A DNA stretch of 64,000 nucleotides, taken from the NCBI RefSeq assembly GCF_042427575.1, contig NZ_JBHMFD010000014.1, forward strand, positions 7,606 through 71,605, read 5' to 3'. The notes beneath the pieces are model-generated. The model worked only from the letters and a program-made list of their open reading frames with translations, made no database searches and was not told the origin of the DNA. The stretch is from Bergeyella porcorum (GTDB taxonomy: Bacteria; Bacteroidota; Bacteroidia; Flavobacteriales; Weeksellaceae). Both the position numbers and the translations under genes were made by a program. Shown here piece after piece: positions 24,945-33,690 of the stretch (positions are counted from its first letter, which is position 1; the number at the start of each line of letters is the position of its first letter).

Positions 24945-27635
24945 ATGAACGAAAATAAACCAAAATACCACCCTATTTGCCTACAACTTTCTGGTCTAGA
25001 ACCCTTAATTGCCGATGAAAAATCCAATTTCATCAATGTAGGGGAGAGAACCAATGTTGCGGGGTCTAAGAAATTTCTTCGCTTGGTAAAGGAGGAAAAG
25101 TTTGCAGAAGCTTTGGATATCGCAAGACATCAAGTGGAAGGAGGAGCTCAGATTTTAGATGTCAATATGGACGATGGGCTTATTGATGGTAAAACCGCAA
25201 TGGTAAAATTCCTCAATCTCATTGCTTCCGAACCAGATATTGCCCGAATCCCAATAATGATAGACTCTTCCAAATGGGAAATATTGGAGGCGGGTTTGCA
25301 GGTGGTTCAGGGGAAATCTGTGGTCAATTCCATCAGTTTGAAAGGTGGCGAGGAGGAGTTTATCCGTCAGGCCAAGCTCATCAAAAGGTATGGTGCGGCG
25401 GTGATTGTAATGGCGTTTGATGAAGTGGGGCAAGCCGATACCTACGATAGAAGAATTGAAATTGCAGAACGCTCTTACCGAATTTTAGTAGATGAGGTGG
25501 AGTTTCCAGCAGAAGATATTATTTTTGACCTCAATATTTTCCCTGTAGCAACAGGAATGGAAGAACACCGCAGAAATGCCATAGATTTCATAGAAGCCAC
25601 GCGTTGGGTAAGAACCCATTTGCCTTATGCTTCGGTGAGTGGTGGGGTTTCCAATGTTTCGTTTTCTTTCCGTGGAAATGATACGGTAAGGGAAGCGATG
25701 CATTCTGTGTTTTTGTATCACGCCATCAATGCAGGGATGAATATGGGTATTGTAAATCCTACAATGTTGGAGGTTTATGATGAGATTCCGAAAGAGCTTT
25801 TGGAATTGGTAGAAGATGTGATGCTTGACCGCCGAGATGATGCCACAGAGCGACTTTTGGATTATTCTGATAAGCATAAATCAACTAAAAAAGAAAAGAC
25901 AGAAGATTTAAGTTGGAGAACATTACCACTCCAAGAGCGAATTAATTATGCTTTAGTAAAAGGCGTTGACCGCTTTATAGAAGAGGATATGGAAGCAGCT
26001 CGTTTGGTTGCGAAAAAGCCTCTGGAAGTGATAGAAATCAATCTGATGACGGGAATGGGCATCGTAGGAGATTTGTTTGAAAGTGGTAAAATGTTTCTGC
26101 CTCAAGTGGTGAAATCTGCCCGAGTAATGAAAAAGGCAGTGGCATACCTTCAACCTTTTATTGAAGCGGAAAAAGATGCTACCAAAAAATCTAATGGTAA
26201 GGTACTGATGGCAACCGTAAAAGGTGATGTTCACGATATTGGGAAGAATATTGTAGCGGTGGTTTTAGGCTGTAACAATTATGATATTGTAGATTTGGGC
26301 GTGATGGTTCCTGCTGAAAAAATCATTCAAACGGCGATAGAGGAGAAAGTAGATGTGATTGGACTGAGTGGGCTGATTACGCCGAGTTTGGACGAGATGG
26401 TCTATGTGGCTTCGGAATTGGATAGATTAAACCTCAATTTTCCGCTGATGATAGGCGGTGCTACTACTTCCAAAGCTCATACCGCTGTAAAGATTGCCCC
26501 GAAATATAAAAATACCGTTATCCACGTAACTGATGCTTCGCGTTCGGTGAATGTTGTTAGTTCCCTTTTGAATAAGGAAAAATCTGCTGAGTATTGTGCG
26601 GAAATTAAACGGGATTACGATGAATTTCGTGAGAAATTTCTGGGCAGGAAAGTAGCCAAAGAATATGTTACAATAGAAGAAGCACGAGAGCAGAAATTCA
26701 AAATAGATTGGAATAATATCGAAATTATTAAACCTAAAAAACTGGGCATTACGGTAATTGAGAACCAAGATTTAAACGCATTGGTACCGTTTATTGATTG
26801 GACACCATTCTTCCAAAGTTGGGATTTACACGGGAAGTTTCCAAAGATTTTAGAAGATGAAACAGTGGGCGAGGAAGCGAAAAATCTTTACAATGATGCT
26901 CAGAAAATGCTGAAAAAAATCCTTGATGAAAAACTACTCACAGCTAAGGCAGTTTTTGGGTTGTTTCCGGCTAATAGCGACGAGCAAGACGACATCTCTG
27001 TGATGAACGAAGAAGGAGAAGAATTGGCGAAATTCCGAACTTTGAGACAACAAGCCAAGCGTTCGGCAGGGAAGAATTATTTTGCAATTTCGGATTTTAT
27101 TGCTCCAAAATCCACTGGGAAAACAGACTATATCGGGGCGTTTTGCGTTACCACAGGTTTTGGTACGGAGGAACTGGCGAAAGCGTATGAAGCTCAAAAT
27201 GATGATTATAGTTCTATAATGGTAAAGGCCATTGCCGACCGATTGGTAGAGGCGTTTGCAGAATTTTTGCATAAGGAAATCCGAACGAAATATTGGGGCT
27301 ATGCCGAGGATGAAGCATTAGAAAATAATGAATTAATTGCCGAAAAATATCAAGGTATTCGTCCAGCTCCGGGGTATCCTGCGTGTCCTGACCATTTGGA
27401 GAAGCTCACTATTTGGGATTTGCTGAAAGTAGAGGAGAATATTGGAGTTTATCTCACAGAAAGTTTAGCGATGTTCCCTACGGCAGCGGTTTCGGGTTAT
27501 TATTTTGCTAATCCCGAAGCTAAATATTTTGGGGTTGGAAAGATAGATGAAGACCAATTGCAAGACTATGCCACCCGAAAAGGTGTGGATATAGACTATG
27601 CTAGAAAGTGGCTGATGCCTAACTTAGCCGACTAA
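24945..27635 (+). CDS. metH: Methionine synthase, folate/cobalamin/activation part (split MetH, C-terminal half)
   Basis: Transfers methyl from methyl-THF via cobalamin to homocysteine bound by the first subunit. The 896 residues cover the pterin-binding barrel (FINVGERTNVAGSKKFLRL, about residues 25-290), the cobalamin cap, the B12 Rossmann domain with DVHDIGKNIVAVVLGCNN (His near residue 429) and the SAM-binding reactivation domain (GIRPAPGYPACPDH near residue 810). The split matches the usual flavobacterial arrangement. The distance from part 1 is about 850 bp because of the repeats and transposase; whether one transcript still covers both is unclear. Confidence 0.95.
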   Translation: MNENKPKYHPICLQLSGLEPLIADEKSNFINVGERTNVAGSKKFLRLVKEEKFAEALDIARHQVEGGAQILDVNMDDGLIDGKTAMVKFLNLIASEPDIARIPIMIDSSKWEILEAGLQVVQGKSVVNSISLKGGEEEFIRQAKLIKRYGAAVIVMAFDEVGQADTYDRRIEIAERSYRILVDEVEFPAEDIIFDLNIFPVATGMEEHRRNAIDFIEATRWVRTHLPYASVSGGVSNVSFSFRGNDTVREAMHSVFLYHAINAGMNMGIVNPTMLEVYDEIPKELLELVEDVMLDRRDDATERLLDYSDKHKSTKKEKTEDLSWRTLPLQERINYALVKGVDRFIEEDMEAARLVAKKPLEVIEINLMTGMGIVGDLFESGKMFLPQVVKSARVMKKAVAYLQPFIEAEKDATKKSNGKVLMATVKGDVHDIGKNIVAVVLGCNNYDIVDLGVMVPAEKIIQTAIEEKVDVIGLSGLITPSLDEMVYVASELDRLNLNFPLMIGGATTSKAHTAVKIAPKYKNTVIHVTDASRSVNVVSSLLNKEKSAEYCAEIKRDYDEFREKFLGRKVAKEYVTIEEAREQKFKIDWNNIEIIKPKKLGITVIENQDLNALVPFIDWTPFFQSWDLHGKFPKILEDETVGEEAKNLYNDAQKMLKKILDEKLLTAKAVFGLFPANSDEQDDISVMNEEGEELAKFRTLRQQAKRSAGKNYFAISDFIAPKSTGKTDYIGAFCVTTGFGTEELAKAYEAQNDDYSSIMVKAIADRLVEAFAEFLHKEIRTKYWGYAEDEALENNELIAEKYQGIRPAPGYPACPDHLEKLTIWDLLKVEENIGVYLTESLAMFPTAAVSGYYFANPEAKYFGVGKIDEDQLQDYATRKGVDIDYARKWLMPNLAD

Positions 27636-28019
27636 CAATAATTAATCCCTTCTCCATAGCGAGAGGGGATTGATATAGTGAATAATATGCGGTAGGCTTT
27701 AATCATCAGGCGATAAATATTCACTCAACAAAGTGGGTTTTTCCCACTGCTGAATTGAATTTGATAATTCTTCCGTGAGTTTTTATAAATTCCTCAGTAT
27801 GTTTTCCAAAATTCCTCAGTATGTTTTCCAAAATTCTTCAGTATGTTTTCTGAAATTCTTCAGTATGTTTTTTCAAACTCTTCCGTATGTTTTCCCCACT
27901 TGGAAATATTCCTTATTCTTTAACTTCTGTTTTTTGCCTTTCATCAATGAATATTCAAAAAAAATGATGATTTTTGCAATTGGAATATCAACAATATATC
28001 TAAAGGGTATAGAATAAAT
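27636..28019. other. Gap between metH and metF with hairpins and a 22-bp array
   Basis: A hairpin AATCCCTTCTC / GAGAGGGGATT (27643-27671) follows metH without a T run. AGTGGG-ttttt-CCCACT is at 27732-27748, and the 22-bp array follows at 27768. No gene or riboswitch is evident before metF. Confidence 0.7.
27768..27899 (-). repeat. Tandem array of six 22-bp units
   Basis: Six consecutive 22-bp units of TTCCTCAGTATGTTTTCC type without indels; the outer units are more degenerate. On the minus strand the core reads ACTGAGGAA, comparable with the ACTCGGGAA core of the arrays at 17218, 55363 and 60737. Confidence 0.9.
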
Positions 28020-28976
28020 ATGAAAGTAACAGAGCACATCAAGAGAGCCAATGGGAAAACCTTGTTTTCCATAGAAGTAATTCCCCCTACGAAAGGCACA
28101 GGGATAGAGGATTTGTATAAAAATATAGACCCGCTGATGGAGTTTCAGCCTCCTTTTATAGATGTTACTACTTCGAGAGAAGAGTATATTTATATCCAAA
28201 AGGATAACGGATTGATGGAGCGTCGCATTACGAGAATGCGTCCTGGGACATTGGGTATCTGTGCTACACTTCAGCATAAATATAAAGTAGATACAGTTCC
28301 TCACGTGCTTTGTGGTGGCTTCACCAAGGAAGAAACCGAGTACCTTTTGGTAGATTGTATGTATCTTGGGATAGATAATGTAATGGCACTCCGTGGTGAT
28401 GCAATGAAGGGACAGCAGCATTTTGTTCCAGCTGAAGGAGGAAATCAGAATGCAGTAGAACTAGTACAGCAAATTCACAATGCGGGAAGAGGAAAATTCT
28501 TGCACGATGGGGAACTTTCTGATACGGAAAATAAATTTTGCATTGCCGTGGCAGGTTATCCAGAGAAGCATTTAGAAGCTCCATCTCTAAACTCCGATTT
28601 GAAATGGCTCAAGAAAAAAGTAGAGGCTGGGGCAGACTATATTGTTACCCAAATGTTTTTTGATAATCAAAAGTTTTTCGATTTCGTGAAGCAAGTTAGA
28701 GCTATGGGGATTGATATTCCTATTATCCCAGGTATTAAGCCTATAGCCACTAAAAAGCATCTTTCGCTTTTGCCTAAAACTTTTAAAATAGACTTGCCCG
28801 AAGACCTTATCCACGAGGTGGAAAAAGCTAAAGATAATGCCGCTGTGAAGCAAATAGGTGTAGAATGGGCAATACAGCAGTGTAAGGAACTGCGGGAGTT
28901 TGGTGTTCCAGTGCTACACTTTTATTCTATGGGAAAAAGCGAAAACATCAAACAAATTGCTAAAGAGTTGTTCTAA
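28020..28976 (+). CDS. metF: Methylenetetrahydrofolate reductase
   Basis: Reduces 5,10-methylene-THF to 5-methyl-THF with FAD, supplying MetH. The 318-residue length is typical. Motifs: FSIEVIPPTKG near the start, DVTTSREEYIYI, YLGIDNVMALRGDAMKG, and the FAD/folate segment GADYIVTQMFFDNQKFFDFV. It ends with GVPVLHFYSMGKSENIKQI. It lies downstream of metH but separated from it by a repeat array, so it may rely on a separate promoter. Confidence 0.95.
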   Translation: MKVTEHIKRANGKTLFSIEVIPPTKGTGIEDLYKNIDPLMEFQPPFIDVTTSREEYIYIQKDNGLMERRITRMRPGTLGICATLQHKYKVDTVPHVLCGGFTKEETEYLLVDCMYLGIDNVMALRGDAMKGQQHFVPAEGGNQNAVELVQQIHNAGRGKFLHDGELSDTENKFCIAVAGYPEKHLEAPSLNSDLKWLKKKVEAGADYIVTQMFFDNQKFFDFVKQVRAMGIDIPIIPGIKPIATKKHLSLLPKTFKIDLPEDLIHEVEKAKDNAAVKQIGVEWAIQQCKELREFGVPVLHFYSMGKSENIKQIAKELF

Positions 28977-29031
28977 TTATCAAGGCAAATTGGCTTGATA
29001 TTTGAAAGCAATAGATTCTTAAATGATAAAA

Positions 29032-29496
29032 ATGAATAGACTCATCTCTGTGATATTAATCTGCATTTCGGTAATAGCGTGTCAATCCAAGCAAACCCTC
29101 CAAGAGCATAGCAATTTGCCGAAGGATATTAGCCAAATGCCGAAGCGAAATCCAGTTGCCACAGTGGATAGCGAAAGGAAAATAGATGAGAATAATATGC
29201 TGAAACTTCGCACCGAGATAGAGGACCTTATCAATGAAGAGCATTGCACCGATGCAAAGGATTGGCGGATTTCACCATTGGGGTCTAAAGCGTGTGGAGG
29301 TCCTGCGTCTTACATCGCATATCCTATAAAGTTGGAACGCGAGATTTTGCCTAAAATTACGGAATTTAATAGGCAAAGTTCTGCTTATAATTTAGAATAT
29401 GGAGCAATGTCAGATTGTGCCGTAACGGCATCGCCTACTAAGATAGTCTGTGAATCGGGTAGGGCAGTGTTGGTCTATTCAGAAGAGAAAAAGTAG
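29032..29496 (+). CDS. Hypothetical lipoprotein
   Basis: Not recognised. From ATG 29032 (an ATG three codons earlier is possible) it has 154 residues with a lipoprotein signal ending VIACQSK (Cys near residue 17). The mature part has four further cysteines, in EEHCTDAKDW, SKACGGPASYIAYP, SDCAVT and KIVCESG, suggesting two disulfide bonds and a compact periplasmic or surface domain. It lies 55 bases after metF and ends at a bidirectional terminator. Confidence 0.65.
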   Translation: MNRLISVILICISVIACQSKQTLQEHSNLPKDISQMPKRNPVATVDSERKIDENNMLKLRTEIEDLINEEHCTDAKDWRISPLGSKACGGPASYIAYPIKLEREILPKITEFNRQSSAYNLEYGAMSDCAVTASPTKIVCESGRAVLVYSEEKK

Positions 29497-29503
29497 AAAA
29501 GCA

Positions 29504-29534
29504 AAAAGCATCTCGTTTTATTTGAGATGCTTTT
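29504..29534. terminator. Bidirectional terminator between convergent genes
   Basis: AAAAGCATCTC / GAGATGCTTTT hairpin flanked by A and T runs, between the lipoprotein gene and the DUF3276 gene. Confidence 0.85.
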
Positions 29535-29558
29535 ATTTTCTTTAAAAGGAAAAAGTTT

Positions 29559-29894
29559 TTAGATTTCTTCATCAGACTCGATGGTGAACGAGCGATTTTT
29601 GAAATCTTTGTCGTGTTTTTCAGAGATAACATCTTCCCCTTTCTCTGTGATAATGAAATCTGTAGCTTCGCTGAACATTTCCTGAAATGCTTTGAAATCT
29701 TCTTTGTAGAGATAGATTTTATGCTTTTCAAAAGTAGCTTCTCCGTTGTCAGAAAAATTCTTTTTACTCTCGGTAATGGTAAGATAATAATCTCCTGCCT
29801 TAGTCTCGCGCACGTCAAAAAAATACGTTCTTCTTCCTGCTTTTAGCACCTTGGTGAAAATTTCATTTTCGTGGCGCTCTTTGTAATCACTCAT
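29559..29894 (-). CDS. PUR family DNA/RNA-binding protein (DUF3276)
   Basis: Single PUR-alpha-like domain of 111 residues, found widely in Bacteroidota and spirochaetes. The domain opens with EIFTKVLKAGRRTYFFDVRETKAGDYYLTITESKK and ends with an acidic tail. PUR domains bind single-stranded purine-rich nucleic acid, but the cellular role here is unknown. It is a monocistronic gene ending at a shared terminator. Confidence 0.9.
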   Translation of the reverse strand: MSDYKERHENEIFTKVLKAGRRTYFFDVRETKAGDYYLTITESKKNFSDNGEATFEKHKIYLYKEDFKAFQEMFSEATDFIITEKGEDVISEKHDKDFKNRSFTIESDEEI

Positions 29895-30034
29895 TGTACG
29901 ATGTTTTTTAGAAATCTTATTTCAACAAATATAAAAGAAATCTTTTAATTTCAAAATATTTTTTGCATAAAAGCTCATAAAATTTAAAAGTGAAAAATAG
30001 GGTATATTGTTTTATTTAATTGATTTTTAAATAA

Positions 30035-31675
30035 TTAAATGCTTAGATTTAGGATTTTATCTGCTCTTTTGGCACTGCTTTCTCTATGGGTAATGATGAT
30101 GGAAGTGGCTTTTTTGAGGTCTTTTTCTATGTTTTTTAAGATATTTTCTTCCGTTTCTGTATCCAAAGCAGATAGGGAATCATCAAAAATGAGGATTTCG
30201 GGTTGTCTAATCAACGCTCTTGCGATGCAGATTCTTTGTTTTTGTCCTCCGGATAGCATCACGCCTCGCTCGCCCACCATTGTCTGATATTGGTCTTTGA
30301 AATTGACAATATTTTTATGAACATCGGCTTTTTTGGCGTATTCTACAATTTGCTCGTGGCTTGGATGGTCTATGGCAAAGCCAATGTTGTTTTCTATGGT
30401 ATCAGAAAAAAGGTAGCTTTCTTGTGGAATGTAGCCTATATGCTGGCGGTAATGGTAGAGGTTGTGTTCTTTTAAGTTTTTACCATCTATCAAAATTTCA
30501 CCCTCGGTAGGGTCTATTAATCTGGCTAAAAGCAAGGCTATGGTGGTTTTTCCGCTACCTGTTTTTCCCATTATGGCGAGGGTTTCACCAGCATTGATTT
30601 TGAAACTAAGGTTTTTAAGTGCTTGGATGCCTGTATTGGGATAAGTGTAGGAGACATTGCGAAACTCGATGTTGCCTTGGATGGGGTATGTCTCAAAATT
30701 ATGATTGGTAATATCAGATTTCTTACTTAGAAATTCATTGATTCTTGCCATAGACGCTTCGGCTCTTTGGTTTACCGAAACTACCCATCCCACTAAGGAA
30801 AAAGGCCAAATCAGGATGTTGATGTAGAGAAAGAAGTCGGCGATGAGTCCTACGGAAATTTTACCATCGATGTATTTACTCCCTCCGATATAGAGAATGG
30901 CAACATTCAGTAGCCCAATCACGAAAAGGATGATGGTGAAGAAGTAAGCTTCAGTTTTGGCTAAATCTAATGCCTTGTCTTGATAGTCGGTTACTTTATT
31001 GGTGTAGTTTTGAGCAATGTATTTTTCCTTGGCAAAGTATTTTATCACTCGGATTCCAGAAAAGCTATCTTGTACAAAAGTGGAAATAGCAGATTGGCTT
31101 TTTTGCATTGTTTTCGACTTTTGATTGATGATGGAGCTCACTTTGTAAATGGTATAGGAGAGGATGGGAAACGGGAGCAATGCCCATAGTGTCATTTGAG
31201 CATCGGTTTTTAGCATATAAATCCCCGTGATGATGAGCAACACCAGTAGATTGACCACATACATCACGCCAGGTCCTAGATACATTCTCACGGCTACCAC
31301 ATCTTCGCTAAGGCGGTTCATCAGGTCACCAATTGTATTTTTTTTGTACTCTGTGAGGGAAAGTTCTTGGTAATGGCGGTAGATTTTATTTTTGAGTTCG
31401 TACTCTATATTTCGTGAAGCCACAATGATAGTTTGCCGCATCATAAAGGTGAAGAACCCCGTAAGTAGGGAAGAAATGATGATGATGCCCACATAGGTGA
31501 GTACCTGTTTGTTAAATCCTAAGTGTCCATTTTGAGCCAATTCATCTACGGATTTTCCTACGAACTGAACCTTGTAGATATTGAAAAAATTGCTGGCAAC
31601 AATGAATAAGAATCCCCAAAACAGTAGTGTTCTGTGTTTCCAAAAGTAGGGATTAAGGGTTTTGAGAGCGTTCAT
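30035..31675 (-). CDS. ABC transporter, fused permease and ATPase (exporter type), short C-terminus
   Basis: Inner-membrane half-transporter of the MdlB/MsbA-like exporter class. ATG 31675 is chosen over an upstream TTG, giving 546 residues. Residues about 15-300 are the six-helix ABC transmembrane domain. The ATPase has Walker A MGKTGSGKTT, signature LSGGQKQR, Walker B ILIFDDSLSALD and the H-loop ITHRESSAK. The protein stops at ADKILNLSI, about 35 residues earlier than usual for this family, after all catalytic motifs. Substrate unknown. Confidence 0.88.
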   Translation of the reverse strand: MNALKTLNPYFWKHRTLLFWGFLFIVASNFFNIYKVQFVGKSVDELAQNGHLGFNKQVLTYVGIIIISSLLTGFFTFMMRQTIIVASRNIEYELKNKIYRHYQELSLTEYKKNTIGDLMNRLSEDVVAVRMYLGPGVMYVVNLLVLLIITGIYMLKTDAQMTLWALLPFPILSYTIYKVSSIINQKSKTMQKSQSAISTFVQDSFSGIRVIKYFAKEKYIAQNYTNKVTDYQDKALDLAKTEAYFFTIILFVIGLLNVAILYIGGSKYIDGKISVGLIADFFLYINILIWPFSLVGWVVSVNQRAEASMARINEFLSKKSDITNHNFETYPIQGNIEFRNVSYTYPNTGIQALKNLSFKINAGETLAIMGKTGSGKTTIALLLARLIDPTEGEILIDGKNLKEHNLYHYRQHIGYIPQESYLFSDTIENNIGFAIDHPSHEQIVEYAKKADVHKNIVNFKDQYQTMVGERGVMLSGGQKQRICIARALIRQPEILIFDDSLSALDTETEENILKNIEKDLKKATSIIITHRESSAKRADKILNLSI

Positions 31676-31878
31676 AAGTTGCAAAAATACTAAATTTGAG
31701 ATTAAGAGGAATTTAGGATTATCAATTTAATGCGTTGTAATAGATTTTTTTGAGATAGAAATTTACATTGGAATATTTTGATTTTAGGTTCACTAAAGTA
31801 GGAATTATTCCCAAGGTGATTGCCTCGGTTTCTTCCTCTCTAAAATCCAACTGCTCTCCATTTTCCAAACTTTTTTAC

Positions 31879-31886
31879 TATCTTTG
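31879..31886 (+). promoter_or_regulatory. -7 box for nusB
   Basis: TATCTTTG matches TAnnTTTG, 21 bases before the nusB ATG. Confidence 0.5.
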
Positions 31887-31906
31887 CCACAATAAAAGTT
31901 CTTTGA

Positions 31907-32815
31907 ATGCTTGGAAGAAGACAAATTCGCGAAAAAGTAGTAGAGACCTTGTACTCTCATTATCAAAATCCTATTCAGTATGATGTTTTGGAAAAAAGAA
32001 TGTTTTCCGAAATCGAAAGAATCTACCACCTCTATGTCTATCAGCTCAATTTCTTAGTTGCGTTGAAAGATTTAGCCCAGCGGCAGATTGAAATCGGAAA
32101 ACAAAAATTCATTAAAACCGAAGCGGAGCTGAATCCTAATCAAAAGTTTATTAATAATCAGGTGCTTGTCCAGTTGGAAGAGAATATGGAACGATTGAGT
32201 TTCACCTCAAAACATCAAGAACTCAAATGGGATATGCACGATGAACTTTTAGTAAAAACTTTCCAAAGAATCATTGCCAGCAAACGCTATCAAGATTATA
32301 TGAAGGAGGAGCAGGTTTCCTTTGAGGAAGACCAAAAGTTTATCGGGAAACTATTTCTTCGTTACATTGCAGAAAATGATGACTTCCACGATAGACTGGA
32401 AGAAAAGGAGATGAGCTGGGCAGATGGTTTCCACATCGGTAATTCTATGGTGCAGAAGACCATTGGCTTTATGAAAGAGGAGCAACCAAGCCATACGCTT
32501 ATTCAGATGATAAAGGATGAGGATGATAAGATTTTTGCTAGAAAACTGCTTTGGGAATCCGTTAAGAACTGGGAAGCTACCGAGAAAAAAATAGAAGAAC
32601 GCTTGCAAAACTGGGATTTGGAAAGAGTTTCCCTGATGGATAAGGTTATTCTGATAGCGGGCATCTCAGAGTTTGACCATTTTCCTGCTACGGCATCTCG
32701 CATCATCATTAATGAGTATGTTGAGATTTCCAAAGTATTCTCTACAGAGAAATCCAATATTTTTATCAACGGAATTTTAGATAAATATTCAAAAGATACC
32801 AATAGAATTAATTAA
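31907..32815 (+). CDS. nusB: Transcription antitermination factor NusB (long Bacteroidota form)
   Basis: Binds boxA RNA with NusE to support rRNA transcription. The 302-residue protein is the long form usual in Bacteroidota: an N-terminal helical extension beginning MLGRRQIREKVVETLYSH, and a C-terminal NusB domain with ERVSLMDKVILIAGISEFDHFP and the helix ASRIIINEYVEISKVFS followed by IFINGILDKYSK. It heads a canonical nusB-DUF1573-yajC unit with gaps of 6 and 14 bases. Confidence 0.95.
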   Translation: MLGRRQIREKVVETLYSHYQNPIQYDVLEKRMFSEIERIYHLYVYQLNFLVALKDLAQRQIEIGKQKFIKTEAELNPNQKFINNQVLVQLEENMERLSFTSKHQELKWDMHDELLVKTFQRIIASKRYQDYMKEEQVSFEEDQKFIGKLFLRYIAENDDFHDRLEEKEMSWADGFHIGNSMVQKTIGFMKEEQPSHTLIQMIKDEDDKIFARKLLWESVKNWEATEKKIEERLQNWDLERVSLMDKVILIAGISEFDHFPATASRIIINEYVEISKVFSTEKSNIFINGILDKYSKDTNRIN

Positions 32816-32821
32816 GACAAT

Positions 32822-33280
32822 ATGAAAAAGACTATTTTAATGTTATCTGCAGTTGCAATGGTATTAGCATCTTGCAACAAAGCTGAAAAGACCGATGCAT
32901 CTGAGTCAACTGCTGAAGTGGCTGTGAGTACCCCTCAAGAAGATGCAGTGGCAACATCTAATGCTCCAATGACCTCTCTGGCACTATCTGAAAATCATTG
33001 GGATTTTAAAGATGTGAAGAAAGGGGAGTCTGTAGAACATATATATGAGGTAACCAATACGGGTAATAATCCACTTATCATTTCTATGGTAAAACCAGCG
33101 TGTGGCTGTACTGCTCCAGACTATACCAAAGAGCCAATTATGCCAGGGCAAAAAGGACAAATTACTCTAAGATTTGATTCATCAAGTTTTGATGGCTTGC
33201 AAAACAAGCAAGCTGAAGTTTATGCCAATGTAGAGACAGCACCTATTGTGCTTACTTTCTCTGCTAATGTTGTACAATAA
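32822..33280 (+). CDS. DUF1573 domain lipoprotein
   Basis: Predicted lipoprotein of 152 residues with lipobox VLASC (Cys near residue 18) and a low-complexity Ala/Glu/Thr linker. The DUF1573 Ig-like domain follows at about residues 55-150: HWDFKDVKKGESVEHIYEVTNTG and the conserved KPACGCTAPDY. Such proteins are common in Bacteroidota envelopes, but their function is unknown. It is cotranscribed with nusB and yajC. Confidence 0.92.
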   Translation: MKKTILMLSAVAMVLASCNKAEKTDASESTAEVAVSTPQEDAVATSNAPMTSLALSENHWDFKDVKKGESVEHIYEVTNTGNNPLIISMVKPACGCTAPDYTKEPIMPGQKGQITLRFDSSSFDGLQNKQAEVYANVETAPIVLTFSANVVQ

Positions 33281-33294
33281 TTTAAATAATAAGT

Positions 33295-33612
33295 ATGATT
33301 ACGATATTTTTACAAACAGCGGGGGATAGTATGCCTACGCTCATTATATTTGGATTGTTTTTTGTCTTTATGTATTTTGTGATGCTGCGTCCACAGATGC
33401 AAAAGCAAAAGAAAGAGAAAAACTTTCAGGAGAATTTAAAAATCGGGAGTAGGGTAGTCACTACTTCGGGGCTTCACGGGAGAATTGCACAGATTCAGGA
33501 GGACGGCGTGGTTATAGAAACGCTATCAGGGAAACTGAAATTTGAAAAAGCTGCCATCTCTAGAGAATTTACTCAGCAGAGATTTCCAGAAACTACTGGC
33601 GATAAGAAGTAG
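33295..33612 (+). CDS. yajC: Preprotein translocase subunit YajC
   Basis: Small single-helix membrane protein associated with the SecDF complex. The 105 residues hold an N-terminal helix (TLIIFGLFFVFMYFVMLRPQ), then the YajC core QKKEKNFQENLKIGSRVVTTSGLHGRI. The length and motif are standard. It is the last gene of the nusB-DUF1573-yajC unit and is followed by a terminator. Confidence 0.96.
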   Translation: MITIFLQTAGDSMPTLIIFGLFFVFMYFVMLRPQMQKQKKEKNFQENLKIGSRVVTTSGLHGRIAQIQEDGVVIETLSGKLKFEKAAISREFTQQRFPETTGDKK

Positions 33613-33635
33613 ATTTATATTTTAAGATTAAACTA

Positions 33636-33664
33636 AAAAGCCCATTTAAAAGTGGGTTTTTTTT
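33636..33664 (+). terminator. Terminator after yajC
   Basis: Hairpin AAAGCCCA / TGGGTTT with a T8 tail. Confidence 0.85.
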
Positions 33665-33677
33665 ATACTTTTTTTCC

Positions 33678-33685
33678 TAAATTTG
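33678..33685 (+). promoter_or_regulatory. -7 box for the Pif1-like helicase
   Basis: TAAATTTG matches TAnnTTTG but lies only 5 bases before the chosen ATG, so the transcript would have a very short leader. Confidence 0.4.
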
Positions 33686-33690
33686 GCATA

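Noticed and set aside
31768..31983. A 71-codon frame before nusB
   Set aside because: It overlaps the nusB promoter and start in another frame and has no family match.
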